From: an uncultured Prevotellaceae bacterium
Lineage (GTDB): Bacteria > Bacteroidota > Bacteroidia > Bacteroidales > Bacteroidaceae
Length of the DNA: 64,000 nucleotides
Assembly: GCA_946405805.1 (NCBI GenBank)
Contig: CAMJIL010000001.1
Coordinates: 1 to 64,000, forward strand
Direction of reading: 5' to 3'
The number at the start of each line of letters is the position of its first letter. The stretch's first letter is position 1. Shown in pieces: positions 50,193 through 60,804 of the stretch. The notes beneath the pieces were generated by a model. The model was not told where the DNA came from. It did not search any database and was given only the letters and a program-made list of their open reading frames with translations. A program made the position numbers and the translations under genes.

Positions 50193-50309
50193 GGTTTCAG
50201 GTTTGACTTCGTCGATAATCCCAAGAACTCCTAGTTCTGACTATGCATTCCCACAGGGGTTACTCTTGCATGTCATCACTAGTCGCTTTGGGCTCATTCA
50301 GGTTTCAAG
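50193..50309. repeat. Dispersed repeat element, copy B (117 bp)
   Basis: Inverted relative to copy A at 38101-38250. Flanks match A at 49/50 (50193-50242) and 55/55 (50255-50309); the centre (50243-50254) is only 12 bases and lacks the GC hairpin. The GGTTAAA/TTAACCT tract adjoins on the same side as in copy A. Confidence 0.9.
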
Positions 50310-50412
50310 TTTCAAGAACCTTAGACCTTTGACTTTTGACCTTTAACCGTTAACCCTTAACCTTTAACCTTTAACCGTTAACCTTTAACCTTTAACCTTT
50401 AACCGTTAACCT
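50310..50412. repeat. TTTAACC/GTTAACC tandem tract after tamB
   Basis: More than ten 6-7-base words such as TTTAACC, GTTAACC, CTTAACC and TTTGACC in a row, ending next to the tamB stop (- strand) at 50413. Confidence 0.85.
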
Positions 50413-53400
50413 TTACTTTCCAAATTCCTTCTGGAATACTATACCAACACCTTGGGTGTTGAGTGAGGAACGGGTAAAGTATCTGTCGTTGCTTTGATTA
50501 TATACCTTTAAGGATATATTACCTCTTGGTGTCAAGAGATATTGCAGGCTGAAGTCACCTATGAAGTTCTGAGTATTCTTCATTATATTGTCACGATAAC
50601 CGAACTGTCCATTGAAGATGAGTCGGTTATTAAACATCTTTCCACTCAAGAGTCCTTCATATTCGGCATTGCTGAATCCATCTGTTCCTGGTGTTACATT
50701 TGCACCCACAGACCAGTTGTTGTTCTTTACGACACCATTTATTACCTGATTAAGTTGCTGTGACAAAGTGCCGCTTAGAAAACTTTGCATAGCAAGTGAC
50801 GTCTGGCTGGTGCCTGTTGTAGTAGTAGTATTACCCATAGAACCTGCATTGCCTGCGGTACTTTGTGAGTAGAAACGTCCTATAGCAAGGAGATAGAGCA
50901 CCTGCTGGTTCATTGTCTCGTCGCTGTTTATCAGAGAGCTGACCATCTGCTTGGCATCTGACGAAAGAGATGGTAGGTCGAGAGAGAATTCAACTAATGG
51001 TTTGTCTGGTGTGCCGCTGATATTCATCAGGCAGTTGACAGGGACATTGTTTGCCTTGAATGATGAACCGACACCAAGATCGGATAGAGGTACGCTATTC
51101 AGACGATACATTGCTTGCAGGTTGAGATTTGCAAGATTTGGGGGACCACCGAAGTTTATGACGCTACCCTTGATAAAGTCAAAATCTCGCCTGAGGAGAT
51201 TTTGTATTGTCATGTGATAGATACCATTATCTATACCATAGTTGCCGAATATCTCAAAAGCTCCCTTGTTGTAGTAGCTGATGCGCAGGTTACCACCTCC
51301 ATAGAAATCTATATAGTCACCTGTAATAGCATCCATCATTATGTGAAGTTTTACTTCTGGATGTACTGTAACAAGGAAGGTGAAGCGTATGTTTCCTGTA
51401 ACATTTGATGCAACAACAGAAGAAATATTCTTGACAGTATCAGGTTTTTCAGCATCTGTCATACTATGCCAGCTAATGAAATCCTTCGACGTGATGGCAT
51501 CAGTGGATGTACTGTTATAAGTTATGAAAGTACCTTTTTGGGCATTCACCTCTCCATTGAGTGATACATCATTGTCATTACCCTTTATTCTTATATCTCC
51601 ATCAATATATGCTACACCACAATAAATACTTGAAGCATCTGGAGCCTTTTGTGATTTCAGTTCTGGGAAATCGTATGCCAAGAAACGATCTGTACGTGCT
51701 TGCAAATCGTAAGAAATTTTCTTCAGGTGGTTATGATATACACCTCCATAGAGTCGTGCTATATTACCATCTTTATCCTTGATAGGAATGCCGTCAAACA
51801 GTATTTCGTTGATACCTAACTTGATAGTATCTTTTGGCATATTGTATCTGCATCCATTGGCAATGATAGAAAAGTCTCCATCAGTAACCAACTGTCCTGT
51901 GAGATTCAGTTCGCTAAATGTTCCATGCAGACGTACATCTCCATTGGCTTGTAAATCAACATTCTTCATGAATGATTTACAGAAGGCATTGAGGAATCCC
52001 AAATGAGTATTGTGAGTATTTATGGCTAAGTCTATAGTATTTTCTTGCGGTGAGATAAAGCCATCAATTTTTGTTTTCCTGTCTCCTTCGTCAAGACAGA
52101 CGGCATCAATATCAATTGAGCGTGAAAGATTGGAATAACTGGCATCAGCATATAACGTTCCAAAGTCTCCATGATTGAATTTGAACTTTGCAACTTCCAA
52201 ATGTCCCTTTGCCACTAAGTCGCTGAATACGCTATGCGCTGTAACCTGTCCTGATGCATAGCCATCAAAGAATTTCGGATTGAAATCTATGAGGTCGGTG
52301 ATATACCTTACATTTATATTATGCAGGTTTACCGTCATCGAATCTTCCACCTCCTTTGATGCGATTCCATTGATGTTAATGCTTTGGTTATCATTACCCA
52401 CAACAAGGTTGTTAATGATTAGTTTTCCTTCATGGTATTCCACACCTTTTGATGTTATGCTCCATAGTGTGTCTCCTACTTCAAAATGTGAAATAGGTAT
52501 GTTGGTGCGCATAGCCTTTCCGCCTCCAAGTGTAGGATAGAATTCTGACATTGCTGATAACTTTCCGCGAAAAATATTTTTTCGCATATTATCCCATGTG
52601 AATTCTGTAAGCATCTTATCATCTGCTGCCTTCATGACGGTATTCAGACTTACCCTTCCTTTTTCTGTATTCAGCAGTGTTTCCAATGCTGCATGAATGC
52701 CATCCTCTGGAGTCCATATTGACAGATGTGTTCCTCTGAGTTCTATATCGTTGTATCTCAATACAGGAGCATCAACAGCAATATTTATCTGCTCCTCTTT
52801 ATCATTGACATATCCGTTTATATCTATCGGACGTGTAATCTCTAATGGAATGTCCACAAACTGCTTTATAGTATGCAAATCTTTTATATGTGCATCGATA
52901 TAGTAGTTGTTGTTAACCTTGCGTTGTTTCGGAAGTCCTGGGGCAGACGGGAGGTGATGGGATACTATGTTGGCAATAGAATAGGGTAGGGTTTTGAAAT
53001 CTATTGCTCCAGAAAGCTCCAACTGCACAAAGTCTGTCGATACTATCAGCCTGGTACTGTCTCGGGTGGGGGATGTCTTGTTAATATGTATGTTGTCAAC
53101 ATCCACCTCCTTACCATTATTCATTACAAAGTGGGTGTTTGTAATGTCTGCTGTCAGGTTGTGTATATTGGGTAGTATGTTAGCAAAATCTAAACCCTTG
53201 ATGGTGATTTTCTTATTTCCCTTGTTGCCTTCTTTTGGAACATATATCTGAAAACTTCTTTGGTTCAACTGGGCATCAATATCTACATTTGTTCTTGCCT
53301 TAGGGTCGTTAATAGCAAACAGTCCTTTTATGCGGCCTCTGTCATATTTGCTGTCCAGGGAGATGTTTCTGTATGTTCTTTGTTGGATTGTAATCTCTGG

Positions 53401-54717
53401 TATATTTCCTTCTACCTTAATGGCTCTGACATCATATATCTCATCTTTCTGTATGATGTCAGCACCAATATTCAGGTCGCATACCACATTCCCGAGACTC
53501 TTCTTTGTTATTTCATTAAGATTCAGATTAGGTGTCTTGATGCTCAGGTTCAGATAGTCATTTTTGTATGCACCATTCACATCTACAGAACCTATTCTTG
53601 AAGCTTGTGCATCAGCATCTATTGTCATCTGCGTAGGGTGCATAATATCACCTTCTGCTGTCAGACGTCCTCTGGCATCTACGGTGCCAAGCCTCAGTAC
53701 TTCATTTGGCAGTTTTGTGATATTGTTTATTGCAGACAGTATGTTTTCCTTTACATGAAAACGGCTTATCAAAACATCATGTTTGTTGTCCTTTGATGTT
53801 GCTGAAGCACTAATGGTGATTTCGTCTGTATTTTTAGAATTAAGGTTAAGTGTTGCTTGGTATGATGTTGATGTTTTCTCAACGTTTACCTTTCCTTCCA
53901 GCTTTATAGTTTGTAATATGTCTGGTATCGTTATGCCATATGATGACAATACTGGTGTGAAGTCATCCAGGGAGAGTTGTGGGAAATATATCGAACCATC
54001 AAAGTCATATTTCTTGTCTGCATTCCTGTTTATATGAATTCTGTCAAGATTTATCTCTGATGAGGGCAGTTTCAGGTGCCAGTATGGTATATCGAAATCT
54101 GATTTTGTGAAATTTGCCCATATATTTCCGTTTAGCTCCTTTACTATCATTCCGGAATTGTCTATAAACGATGTGCGCTTTATTGTCACATTTAGCGAGT
54201 CGTCTATAAGACGATTAAGAACAATATTGGAAGATAACTTTTTTATTCCGATGCTGTCGAAGTTGGCAGCTCCATTGCGTATTATTATTGATGTGATGTG
54301 TAGGTCAAGAGGTGTTGATGATTTCTCTTTTGATTTCAGGGAATCAATAACAAACTGGCAGTTCAGCGTTGAGTCAGCCTTATGGTAAATGTTCACATTT
54401 GTACCAAACAGCTGTACAGCACTTATGGAGTATCTGCTTTCGAGAAGCGGTAACAGGTCTATCGTTGCTGCCATACGACCAGTACGCAACATCTCCTTCT
54501 TTGCCTGGTCATAGATATATACCTGATCTATGATGATACGATTAGGAAAACGGATGTCTATATTGCCGATGCTTACCTTTGTACCCAGCTTTTGTGACAA
54601 TAATGTCTGCGTCTTTTCTGCAATCGTCTTCTGCACCCAAGGAATCTTGGGAACTACAAATACGATAGCATATATCGTAATGATTAACCATATTATAGTT
54701 CTTATGATGTGCTTCAC
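50413..54717 (-). CDS. tamB: TamB-like translocation and assembly module protein
   Basis: 1434 residues; GTG start at 54717 overlapping the pyrD stop (GTGA). An N-terminal membrane anchor ([17 protein letters not shown]) is followed by a very long beta-repetitive body, as in AsmA/TamB/DUF490 family proteins that form a hydrophobic groove from inner to outer membrane. The C-terminal ~350 residues carry the DUF490 pattern: [62 protein letters not shown] and [14 protein letters not shown]. Thought to carry phospholipid or help outer-membrane protein assembly. TamA is not beside it. Confidence 0.85.
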   Translation of the reverse strand: MKHIIRTIIWLIITIYAIVFVVPKIPWVQKTIAEKTQTLLSQKLGTKVSIGNIDIRFPNRIIIDQVYIYDQAKKEMLRTGRMAATIDLLPLLESRYSISAVQLFGTNVNIYHKADSTLNCQFVIDSLKSKEKSSTPLDLHITSIIIRNGAANFDSIGIKKLSSNIVLNRLIDDSLNVTIKRTSFIDNSGMIVKELNGNIWANFTKSDFDIPYWHLKLPSSEINLDRIHINRNADKKYDFDGSIYFPQLSLDDFTPVLSSYGITIPDILQTIKLEGKVNVEKTSTSYQATLNLNSKNTDEITISASATSKDNKHDVLISRFHVKENILSAINNITKLPNEVLRLGTVDARGRLTAEGDIMHPTQMTIDADAQASRIGSVDVNGAYKNDYLNLSIKTPNLNLNEITKKSLGNVVCDLNIGADIIQKDEIYDVRAIKVEGNIPEITIQQRTYRNISLDSKYDRGRIKGLFAINDPKARTNVDIDAQLNQRSFQIYVPKEGNKGNKKITIKGLDFANILPNIHNLTADITNTHFVMNNGKEVDVDNIHINKTSPTRDSTRLIVSTDFVQLELSGAIDFKTLPYSIANIVSHHLPSAPGLPKQRKVNNNYYIDAHIKDLHTIKQFVDIPLEITRPIDINGYVNDKEEQINIAVDAPVLRYNDIELRGTHLSIWTPEDGIHAALETLLNTEKGRVSLNTVMKAADDKMLTEFTWDNMRKNIFRGKLSAMSEFYPTLGGGKAMRTNIPISHFEVGDTLWSITSKGVEYHEGKLIINNLVVGNDNQSININGIASKEVEDSMTVNLHNINVRYITDLIDFNPKFFDGYASGQVTAHSVFSDLVAKGHLEVAKFKFNHGDFGTLYADASYSNLSRSIDIDAVCLDEGDRKTKIDGFISPQENTIDLAINTHNTHLGFLNAFCKSFMKNVDLQANGDVRLHGTFSELNLTGQLVTDGDFSIIANGCRYNMPKDTIKLGINEILFDGIPIKDKDGNIARLYGGVYHNHLKKISYDLQARTDRFLAYDFPELKSQKAPDASSIYCGVAYIDGDIRIKGNDNDVSLNGEVNAQKGTFITYNSTSTDAITSKDFISWHSMTDAEKPDTVKNISSVVASNVTGNIRFTFLVTVHPEVKLHIMMDAITGDYIDFYGGGNLRISYYNKGAFEIFGNYGIDNGIYHMTIQNLLRRDFDFIKGSVINFGGPPNLANLNLQAMYRLNSVPLSDLGVGSSFKANNVPVNCLMNISGTPDKPLVEFSLDLPSLSSDAKQMVSSLINSDETMNQQVLYLLAIGRFYSQSTAGNAGSMGNTTTTTGTSQTSLAMQSFLSGTLSQQLNQVINGVVKNNNWSVGANVTPGTDGFSNAEYEGLLSGKMFNNRLIFNGQFGYRDNIMKNTQNFIGDFSLQYLLTPRGNISLKVYNQSNDRYFTRSSLNTQGVGIVFQKEFGK

Positions 54718-55667
54718 AGAACTCCTATGATATCGTGTATGTCGTTGATATTGTGGTCATCCAGCCATTTGTTGATACCATCGCGTACCTTTATTGTTAC
54801 TGCCGGGTCAATGAAGTTTGCTGTTCCGATTTCTATTGCTGTTGCTCCTGCCATCAGGAATTCTATAGCATCCTTGGCACACATAATGCCACCCAGTCCT
54901 ACTACTGGTATCTTTACACTCTTAGCAACCTGATATACCATTCGCAGGGCCACTGGTTTTACGCAAGGACCAGACAGACCTCCTGTGCCTATCGAGAGTA
55001 GTGACAGTTCTTTTAGTGTTGATGGCTTGTTGGGGTTATATTTCTCTATGTCTATCGCCATTCCCATCAGGGTATTGATGAGCGAAACGCTGTCAGCACC
55101 TTCTGCCTCTACGGCTCTTGCTATCTCTGTGATGTCTGTTACGTTAGGCGACAGCTTTACTATGAGGGTTTTATGATAAGCCTTTCTGACTGCCTTTACC
55201 ACACTTGATGCTCCAGCACAGGTGGTGCCGAATGCCATTCCTCCATGCTTTACGTTTGGGCAGGAGATATTCAGTTCTATGGCAGGTACATTCTCCAGTT
55301 CATCAATGCGGGCAGCACATTCTGCGTAGTCTTCAGGTGAGGAACCTGAGACATTTACTATGATGGTAGGTTTCTTCTCTGCTGCGCCATCTTTTGGGAA
55401 GAGAGTGGGGTATATGTTCTTACAGAAATAATCTACTCCTTTATTCTGCAACCCTACACAGTTAAGCATCCCGCTTGCTGTCTCTGCCATACGTGGATAA
55501 TCGTTACCCTGTCGTGGCTCTAAGGTTGTACCTTTTACTATGATGCCTCCAATTTCTTCAAGAGGTACGAAGTCAGAAAACTCTGTACCAAATCCGAATG
55601 TCCCAGAGGCTGTCATTACTGGATTCTTGAGGCTCAGAGCCCCGATGTTTACATTTATCTTAGCCAT
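54714..55667 (-). CDS. pyrD: Dihydroorotate dehydrogenase, catalytic subunit (type 1B)
   Basis: 317 residues. Oxidises dihydroorotate to orotate with FMN. Visible: [56 protein letters not shown] with the Cys expected of type 1[13 protein letters not shown] and [19 protein letters not shown]. Type 1B enzymes work with an iron-sulfur electron-transfer subunit (PyrK), which is not next to it here. It ends inside tamB's start codon, so tamB is translationally coupled. Confidence 0.94.
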   Translation of the reverse strand: MAKINVNIGALSLKNPVMTASGTFGFGTEFSDFVPLEEIGGIIVKGTTLEPRQGNDYPRMAETASGMLNCVGLQNKGVDYFCKNIYPTLFPKDGAAEKKPTIIVNVSGSSPEDYAECAARIDELENVPAIELNISCPNVKHGGMAFGTTCAGASSVVKAVRKAYHKTLIVKLSPNVTDITEIARAVEAEGADSVSLINTLMGMAIDIEKYNPNKPSTLKELSLLSIGTGGLSGPCVKPVALRMVYQVAKSVKIPVVGLGGIMCAKDAIEFLMAGATAIEIGTANFIDPAVTIKVRDGINKWLDDHNINDIHDIIGVL

Positions 55668-55699
55668 TGTTCTTTTCTTTTTCTCTTTTCTGTTTCATT

Positions 55700-55730
55700 T
55701 CCTCCCTAACTGGGAAGGGTTGGTGGGGCC
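55700..55730. repeat. GC-rich REP-like palindrome between the ClC gene and pyrD
   Basis: CCTCCCTAACTGGGAAGGGT followed by TGGTGGGGCC; a CCTCCC/GGGAAGG stem. It fits the same pattern as copies at 59550 and 60805, with more changes. Confidence 0.6.
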
Positions 55731-57514
55731 TATTCGTTTGAGAAGTCTGCCACCATCTGACGATATTGTGTCAGCAGGTGGGTTCTTGATATATATCCAT
55801 ACAGTTGTCCTTCGTCATCTATTACGGGCAGATACTGCGAGTTATATTTGTCGAATGCCTGCATCACTTCTTCGATAGGGTCCCCCAACCTCAGTTTTGT
55901 CTTTGGCTGTTGCATCAGCTGTGACACCTTGAAGTGGTTATACAGTTCTGTGCGGAATATGATGTGTCTTATCTTGTTTATGTCTATCTCTCCAAGCAGA
56001 TTCTTGGCTGGTCCCAACACTGGTATCACCTCGCTATAACTCTTACTCAGAGCGTGCACCAGTTGTCCCATTTCAATGTCAGGCTCTACTGGTGTGAATT
56101 CTCTGTCGATGACGCTATCGAGAGTCATCAGGGTGAGTACAGAGTGGTCGGTATGGTGTGTTATCAGCTTTCCCTGTCGAGCCAGTCGCATTCCGTAGAT
56201 AGAGTGGGGTTCGAAGAGCAGAATGGTGAGATAAGCAAAGACGCTGACTATCATCAGAGGCATGAAGAGGTCATAGCCTGCTGTCAGTTCTGCTATGAGG
56301 AAGACGCCTGTCAATGGGGCATGCATCACTCCTGACATCACTCCTGCCATACCCAATAGTGTGGCATTCTCTACAGGGAAGAATGGGCCCAACTCATAAA
56401 GGTTCCAAAGGCTACCAAAGAGAAATCCAACGAAGGCTCCTATGAATAGTGATGGCGCGAATGTTCCGCCACATCCTCCTGCTCCATTGGTGCTTGCTGT
56501 CGCAAAGGCTTTCGTCAGAATAACACACCCTACATATGCCAGCAGCATCATGGTTCCTCCACCAGCAAAGAATGTCTTTGTGGTAAGCTGTTGCAGATTG
56601 TTTGCGTCACCACTCAGCAAGATGTTGATTGACGAATATCCCTCGCCATAGAGGGCTGGGAAGAGGAATAACAGCGAGCTGAGCACTATGCCGCCAAGTA
56701 TCAGTTTTATGTAGCGATTGTGTATCTTAATAAAAATTCCTTCGCAGAAGGTCATCATCCTTATGAAGTATAGCGATACCAATCCGCAGGCAATGCCTAA
56801 CAGTATGTTTGATGGCACACGATTTACTACCCAAGGGTCTTCGAGTGTGAAGGTGAACAGTTTTGCATCTCCTACAAGGACGTATGTGAAACTGGTCGCT
56901 GTTACTGATGCTATCAAGATAGGAGATATTGATGCCATAGTGAGGTCTATCATCAGCACCTCGATGGTAAAGACGAGTCCTGCTATCGGGGCCTTAAAGA
57001 TTCCTGCAATAGCTGCAGCAGCACCACATCCTACGAGTAGCATCAGCGTTTTGTTGTTCATGCGGAACAGCTGTCCCAAGTTACTTGCTATCGCAGAACC
57101 GGTAAGCACAATAGGCGCCTCGGCACCTACTGAACCACCAAAGCCGATTGTTACTGCTGAGGCTACGACAGAAGACCAGCAGTTATGGGCTTTCAGGCGG
57201 GAACGCTTTGAGGAGATGGCATACAGTATTCGTGTGATACCATGTGAGATATTGTCTCGAACCACATAATGCACAAACAGCATGGTGATAAATATACCTA
57301 TTACAGGAAGAATGAGGTACATCCAGTTATACTGATTGGCACCAATCTCTACAGTAAGAAGTTTTTGAATGATATGTATCAGAGAGTGTAGCACATAAGC
57401 TGCGAGGGCAGCAAAGATGCCTACAAAGAAGGCCAGGACAAGGATGAATCTCTTGTCCGAAAAGTGCTTCTGCCTCCAGGTGAGAATGTTATCTGATAAT
57501 TTCAAATTCGCCAT
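55730..57514 (-). CDS. ClC family chloride channel/transporter with CBS domains
   Basis: 594 residues. About ten membrane helices of the ClC fold with GFGGSVGAEAPIVLTGSAIAS (the GREGP-like selectivity region with its gating Glu), NGAGGCGGTFAPSLFIGAFVG and GVMHAPLTGVFLIAEL. The last ~130 residues hold two CBS domains (VPVLGPAKNLLGEIDI and YLPVIDDEGQLYGYI). An inner-membrane Cl-/H+ exchanger or fluoride exporter-like transporter; the missing GSGIP sequence (GFGGS here) leaves ion choice open. Overlaps tsaC by 26 bases. Confidence 0.88.
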   Translation of the reverse strand: MANLKLSDNILTWRQKHFSDKRFILVLAFFVGIFAALAAYVLHSLIHIIQKLLTVEIGANQYNWMYLILPVIGIFITMLFVHYVVRDNISHGITRILYAISSKRSRLKAHNCWSSVVASAVTIGFGGSVGAEAPIVLTGSAIASNLGQLFRMNNKTLMLLVGCGAAAAIAGIFKAPIAGLVFTIEVLMIDLTMASISPILIASVTATSFTYVLVGDAKLFTFTLEDPWVVNRVPSNILLGIACGLVSLYFIRMMTFCEGIFIKIHNRYIKLILGGIVLSSLLFLFPALYGEGYSSINILLSGDANNLQQLTTKTFFAGGGTMMLLAYVGCVILTKAFATASTNGAGGCGGTFAPSLFIGAFVGFLFGSLWNLYELGPFFPVENATLLGMAGVMSGVMHAPLTGVFLIAELTAGYDLFMPLMIVSVFAYLTILLFEPHSIYGMRLARQGKLITHHTDHSVLTLMTLDSVIDREFTPVEPDIEMGQLVHALSKSYSEVIPVLGPAKNLLGEIDINKIRHIIFRTELYNHFKVSQLMQQPKTKLRLGDPIEEVMQAFDKYNSQYLPVIDDEGQLYGYISRTHLLTQYRQMVADFSNE

Positions 57515-58064
57515 TCTGTCTTATGCGGATTATAGACGATGGTTTGTGTGGCTGATGCTCCTGACGACGAGAGGTGCAGATATAATCTACAGCATTCCTT
57601 ATCTCTTCTGATATGTCGCAGTAGTTCTGTGCTGCTGGCTCGCCGCTGATGTTTGCACTTGTCGAGACGATAGGCTTCTGCATCCTGTAACAGAGTTCCT
57701 TCGAGAAAGGCTCCTGCGTAATGCGCATTGCTATCGAACCATCTTCTGCTATGAGGTTTTTCGCCAATCCGTCAGCCCCGTCCAGTATCACTGTTGTAGG
57801 CTTTTCTGACATTGTCATAACATCCCAAGCCACTTCTGGAACATTCCTCACATATCGCTGTATGCGATTATCGGAATCCACAAGACAAATCATAGCCTTC
57901 GACTCAGCACGTTTCTTTATAGCATAAATCTTGGCAACAGCCTCAGCATTCGTGGCATCACATCCGATGCCCCAAACAGTATCAGTAGGGTAGAGTATCA
58001 CCCCACCAGCCCGCATCACCTTCACAGCCTCAGCGATATCCTTAGTATATTGATTGTTAATCAT
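57489..58064 (-). CDS. tsaC: Threonylcarbamoyl-AMP synthase
   Basis: 191 residues. YrdC/Sua5 family without the Sua5 extra domain. Uses threonine, bicarbonate and ATP to make threonylcarbamoyl-AMP for the t6A37 modification of tRNAs. Visible: GGVILYPTDTVWGIGCDATNAEAVAKIYAIKKR, MSEKPTTVILDGA, IAMRITQEPFSKELCYRMQKPIVSTSANISGEPA. Its product feeds the same modification as MtaB. Overlaps the ClC gene; the two are probably cotranscribed. Confidence 0.94.
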   Translation of the reverse strand: MINNQYTKDIAEAVKVMRAGGVILYPTDTVWGIGCDATNAEAVAKIYAIKKRAESKAMICLVDSDNRIQRYVRNVPEVAWDVMTMSEKPTTVILDGADGLAKNLIAEDGSIAMRITQEPFSKELCYRMQKPIVSTSANISGEPAAQNYCDISEEIRNAVDYICTSRRQEHQPHKPSSIIRIRQNGEFEIIR

Positions 58065-58084
58065 TGAATATTTTTTATTTTGTC

Positions 58085-58180
58085 AAAGGTCAAAGGTCAA
58101 AAGTCAAAAGTCGATAACCTTTAACCGTTAACCTTTAACCGTTAACCGTTAACCTTTAACCGTTAACCTTTAACCGTTAA
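58085..58180. repeat. GGTCAAA/GTTAACC tandem tract between fcl and tsaC
   Basis: Fourteen or so tandem 7-base words: CAAAGGT, CAAAAGT, then TTTAACC and GTTAACC alternating, running up to and into the last codons of fcl at 58163. Confidence 0.85.
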
Positions 58181-59368
58181 ACTATTCTTGTACCACTCAA
58201 ACAGCATCTTCACACCATCTTCAATCTCAATCTTGTGGGTCCATCCTAAACGATGCAACTTGTCAACAGAGATGAGCTTTCTCATTGTGCCGTCAGGTTT
58301 TGTGCTGTCGAAAGCCACCTCGCCCTCGAAGCCTACAGCCTTGCAAACCAATTCAGAGAGTTCTCGGATGGTGAGTTCCTTGCCTGTTCCAACATTGATG
58401 TGGCAATTGCGAATCTCTCCCAAAGAAGGTATTGCGCCACCACGACCTGCAGAGTGGTTTCTGTCAACCTGTCCGTCAGCAGAGACACCATAGTGTACTG
58501 AAGAGTATTTCTCTATTCCGATGATGTCCTTGAAGTCAACGTTCAGCATGCAATGAACAGAAGCGTCAGCCATATCCTCCGACCAAAGGAATTCCCTGAG
58601 AGGAGTACCTGTTCCCCAAAGAGTTACCTTGTTGTTCTCAATGCCATACTTTGCCAAAACGTCCAAAACCTTTTGTTTAATTGACAATTGACAATTGACA
58701 GTTGACAATCCTTCGCCGGTGACTCCTTCGACGGGTCGTTTGTTGAGGTCGATGGCTATCTTGTCCCACTCGCCGTCATGAATGAGTTTTGCGAGATAAA
58801 TCTTTCGCATCATGGCTGGCATAACGTGTGAATTTTCTAAATGGAAGTTATCCTGCGGACCATACAGGTTTGTTGGCATCACAGCGATATAGTTGGTGCC
58901 ATATTGCAGGTTGTACGATTCGCACATCTTGAGGCCAGCTATCTTTGCTATAGCATATTCCTCATTGGTATATTCCAGAGGACTTGTCAGCAGGCAGTCT
59001 TCTGACATAGGCTGTGGAGCATTCTTCGGGTAGATGCAGGTGCTGCCCAAGAAAAGCAGCTTCTTCACACCATGAGCATAGGCTTCGCTGATGACATTAC
59101 ATTGTATCTTCATGTTCATCATGATGAAGTCTGCCCTATAAAGGCTGTTTGCCATTATACCACCCACAAAGGCAGCAGCCAACACCACTGCATCAGGCTT
59201 CTCCTCATCAAAGAAAGCCTTAACTGCAACCTGATCTGTCAGGTCCAGTTCCTTGTGAGAACGACCTACGAGATTGTTATATCCACGAGCCTTGAGATTG
59301 TTCCATATCGCAGACCCCACCAATCCATGATGCCCCGCAACATATATCTTACTTGATTTGTCTAACAT
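58163..59368 (-). CDS. fcl: GDP-L-fucose synthase
   Basis: 401 residues; relatives are ~310-360. SDR fold with AGHHGLVGSAI (11-21), STCIYPK (109-115) and the catalytic pair Y138/K142 in EYAIAK. Makes GDP-L-fucose by epimerisation and reduction of GDP-4-keto-6-deoxymannose for surface glycans. Extra residues at 221-232 (STVNCQLSIKQ) are encoded by a TTGACAA simple-sequence tract and are not expected in the family; a second loop near 290-310 (SSVHYGVSADGQVDRN) is also longer than in E. coli. The tract is in frame, so the gene may still work. gmd is not in the window. Confidence 0.93.
   Translation of the reverse strand: MLDKSSKIYVAGHHGLVGSAIWNNLKARGYNNLVGRSHKELDLTDQVAVKAFFDEEKPDAVVLAAAFVGGIMANSLYRADFIMMNMKIQCNVISEAYAHGVKKLLFLGSTCIYPKNAPQPMSEDCLLTSPLEYTNEEYAIAKIAGLKMCESYNLQYGTNYIAVMPTNLYGPQDNFHLENSHVMPAMMRKIYLAKLIHDGEWDKIAIDLNKRPVEGVTGEGLSTVNCQLSIKQKVLDVLAKYGIENNKVTLWGTGTPLREFLWSEDMADASVHCMLNVDFKDIIGIEKYSSVHYGVSADGQVDRNHSAGRGGAIPSLGEIRNCHINVGTGKELTIRELSELVCKAVGFEGEVAFDSTKPDGTMRKLISVDKLHRLGWTHKIEIEDGVKMLFEWYKNSLTVKG
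58677..58710. repeat. TTGACAA simple-sequence tract inside fcl
   Basis: Repeated TTGACAA words (AATTGACAATTGACAATTGA type) within the reading frame. They encode the STVNCQLSIKQ insertion and are like the intergenic tract words elsewhere. Confidence 0.9.
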
Positions 59369-59409
59369 ATTTAGAATATTACTATTAAGCTACTAAGCTA
59401 ACTTGGGCG

Positions 59410-59417
59410 CGAAATTA
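59410..59417 (-). promoter_or_regulatory. Possible promoter -7 box of fcl
   Basis: CGAAATTA (+) is TAATTTCG (-), 42 bases before ATG 59368; one change from TAnnTTTG. Confidence 0.4.
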
Positions 59418-59504
59418 CAAAAAATATAGCAATATACCAAACTATTGCAGAACTTTTTTATTTTATAAAAAAATTATAGGCGCAGAAAAATATTTTTCCA
59501 CGCC

Positions 59505-59583
59505 TAATAACCTTTAACCCTTAACCCTTAACCCTTAACCTTTAACCTTCCCCCGCCCTTTAAGGGAGGGTCGGGGAGGGTCC
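59505..59583. repeat. TTAACCC tract joined to a GC-rich REP-like palindrome
   Basis: Five or six TTAACCC/TTTAACC words (59505-59548), then CCCCGCCCTTTAAGGGAGGG and TCGGGGAGGG (59550-59583). CCCTT/AAGGG can pair. Located directly before the SIMPL stop. Confidence 0.85.
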
Positions 59584-59584
59584 T

Positions 59585-60292
59585 CTAATTAATCGAGTAT
59601 TCCACCGTATTCACAACCCTCAACCTTTTTATATAAGGTGTATTCGCATCACGATCCTCTATAGAGAACTGTCCCTGCTGAGCATTGCGGATTTCCCCAA
59701 GAGAGCTGCCAGAATCGTCAGCAAACTTCTGTGCTGTCTTGCGAGCATTCTTTGTAGCCTCTTCTATCATGTCAGGCTTTACCTTGTTGAGGCCAGTAAA
59801 CTCATATACAACACCATTTCCGCTATATTCCTCAGTCACCAAAGCGATGCCCTGTTTCATCAGTTCCGACTGGCGACGCATAAGCGTGCGAACCTTGTCA
59901 ACCTCTGTAGAAGTGACTGTTATGACACTCGTAGCCTTGTAGCGATAATTCATTATCTCATTGCTGTAGTTATCTGCCTGACGGTCAGAGATAACAGGAG
60001 GATTGACGCTGATGTCCGATTCCTTGATGCCGGCAGACTTAAGGAAAGCCAACACCTTCTTGTTCTTTTGTGTCAGAAGGTCATACATCTCAGCAGGATC
60101 ATTGCCCAGTTCCTTATAAACCAAGGGCCATGTAACCTTATCAGCATTAACCTCCTTCTCAGCCAATCCCTTCACAGTGACACTACGATCCATGTCCTTA
60201 AATGCCACAATACCGCTACGAAGAGCAAATCCCATAACAATAATTGCAAAGCCTATCACACAGGCAGCAACAATCTTCTCATTTGTTTTCAT
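59585..60292 (-). CDS. SIMPL domain (DUF541) protein
   Basis: 235 residues. Single N-terminal membrane segment or signal (IVAACVIGFAIIVMGFAL) and then the SIMPL domain: DRSVTVKGLAEKEVNADKVTWPL, VNPPVISDRQADNY, RYKATSVITVTS, GNGVVYEFTGLNKVKPDMIEEATKNARKTAQKFADDSGSSLG. Bacterial members are periplasmic or outer-membrane proteins of unclear role, some tied to oxidative stress. Own promoter (TACTTTTG, - strand) with TTTTCG repeats in its leader. Confidence 0.88.
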   Translation of the reverse strand: MKTNEKIVAACVIGFAIIVMGFALRSGIVAFKDMDRSVTVKGLAEKEVNADKVTWPLVYKELGNDPAEMYDLLTQKNKKVLAFLKSAGIKESDISVNPPVISDRQADNYSNEIMNYRYKATSVITVTSTEVDKVRTLMRRQSELMKQGIALVTEEYSGNGVVYEFTGLNKVKPDMIEEATKNARKTAQKFADDSGSSLGEIRNAQQGQFSIEDRDANTPYIKRLRVVNTVEYSIN

Positions 60293-60308
60293 GACTTTTT
60301 AAATATTT

Positions 60309-60335
60309 TGTTTTCGTTTTCGTTTTCGTTTTCGT
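60309..60335. repeat. TTTTCG tract in the SIMPL leader
   Basis: TTTTCG repeated four or more times immediately after (in gene orientation) the promoter box at 60356-60363. Confidence 0.85.
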
Positions 60336-60355
60336 ACGAAGTTCTAATTCTGCTG

Positions 60356-60363
60356 CAAAAGTA
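60356..60363 (-). promoter_or_regulatory. Promoter -7 box of the SIMPL gene
   Basis: CAAAAGTA (+) is TACTTTTG (-), 63 bases before ATG 60292. Confidence 0.6.
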
Positions 60364-60804
60364 CAACAGTAAAGCAAAATACAGTTAGGGTTTTCCCTAT
60401 TTCCGAAGGGGAAAAATGATAAAAATGAAATATATGTGTTTGTCCTCTTGTGAAATGAAACAAAAACCTTAAAAACCCTCACTTTGTATGTGTCGGGCCT
60501 TATAGCCCTTTACTATGCAAGGCATATATTTTTCCTTGTGTGCAAGCACCCAGATAAAAATATCCCCCTTTCATCTTTGTCTCTTACAGAGCCATCATAT
60601 ACAAAGTGAGCAAAAACCTCGCTACGCTGAAAAACATTTTTCTTGTTATACTCTATTGCGGAGAAACCAAAAAAAGTTAAGGTTAAGATCAACGTTAAGG
60701 TTGAAAAAGTTTTTTAGGTTCGAAGAACCGGTGTTTTTTCTTCAGAAAAAAATAAACTATAAACTGTAAACTTTAAAATTGAAACTTGAAACCTGCCCCT
60801 TTAA
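60364..60804. other. Gap without a recognised gene
   Basis: Contains AAATGATAAAAATGAAAT words, GGTTAAGATCAACGTTAAGG near 60680, and AACTGTAAACTTTAAAATTG just before the REP-like element. GAAACTTGAAACCTG at ~60780-60795 equals the start of dispersed element A/B. No frame looked like a gene. Confidence 0.5.
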
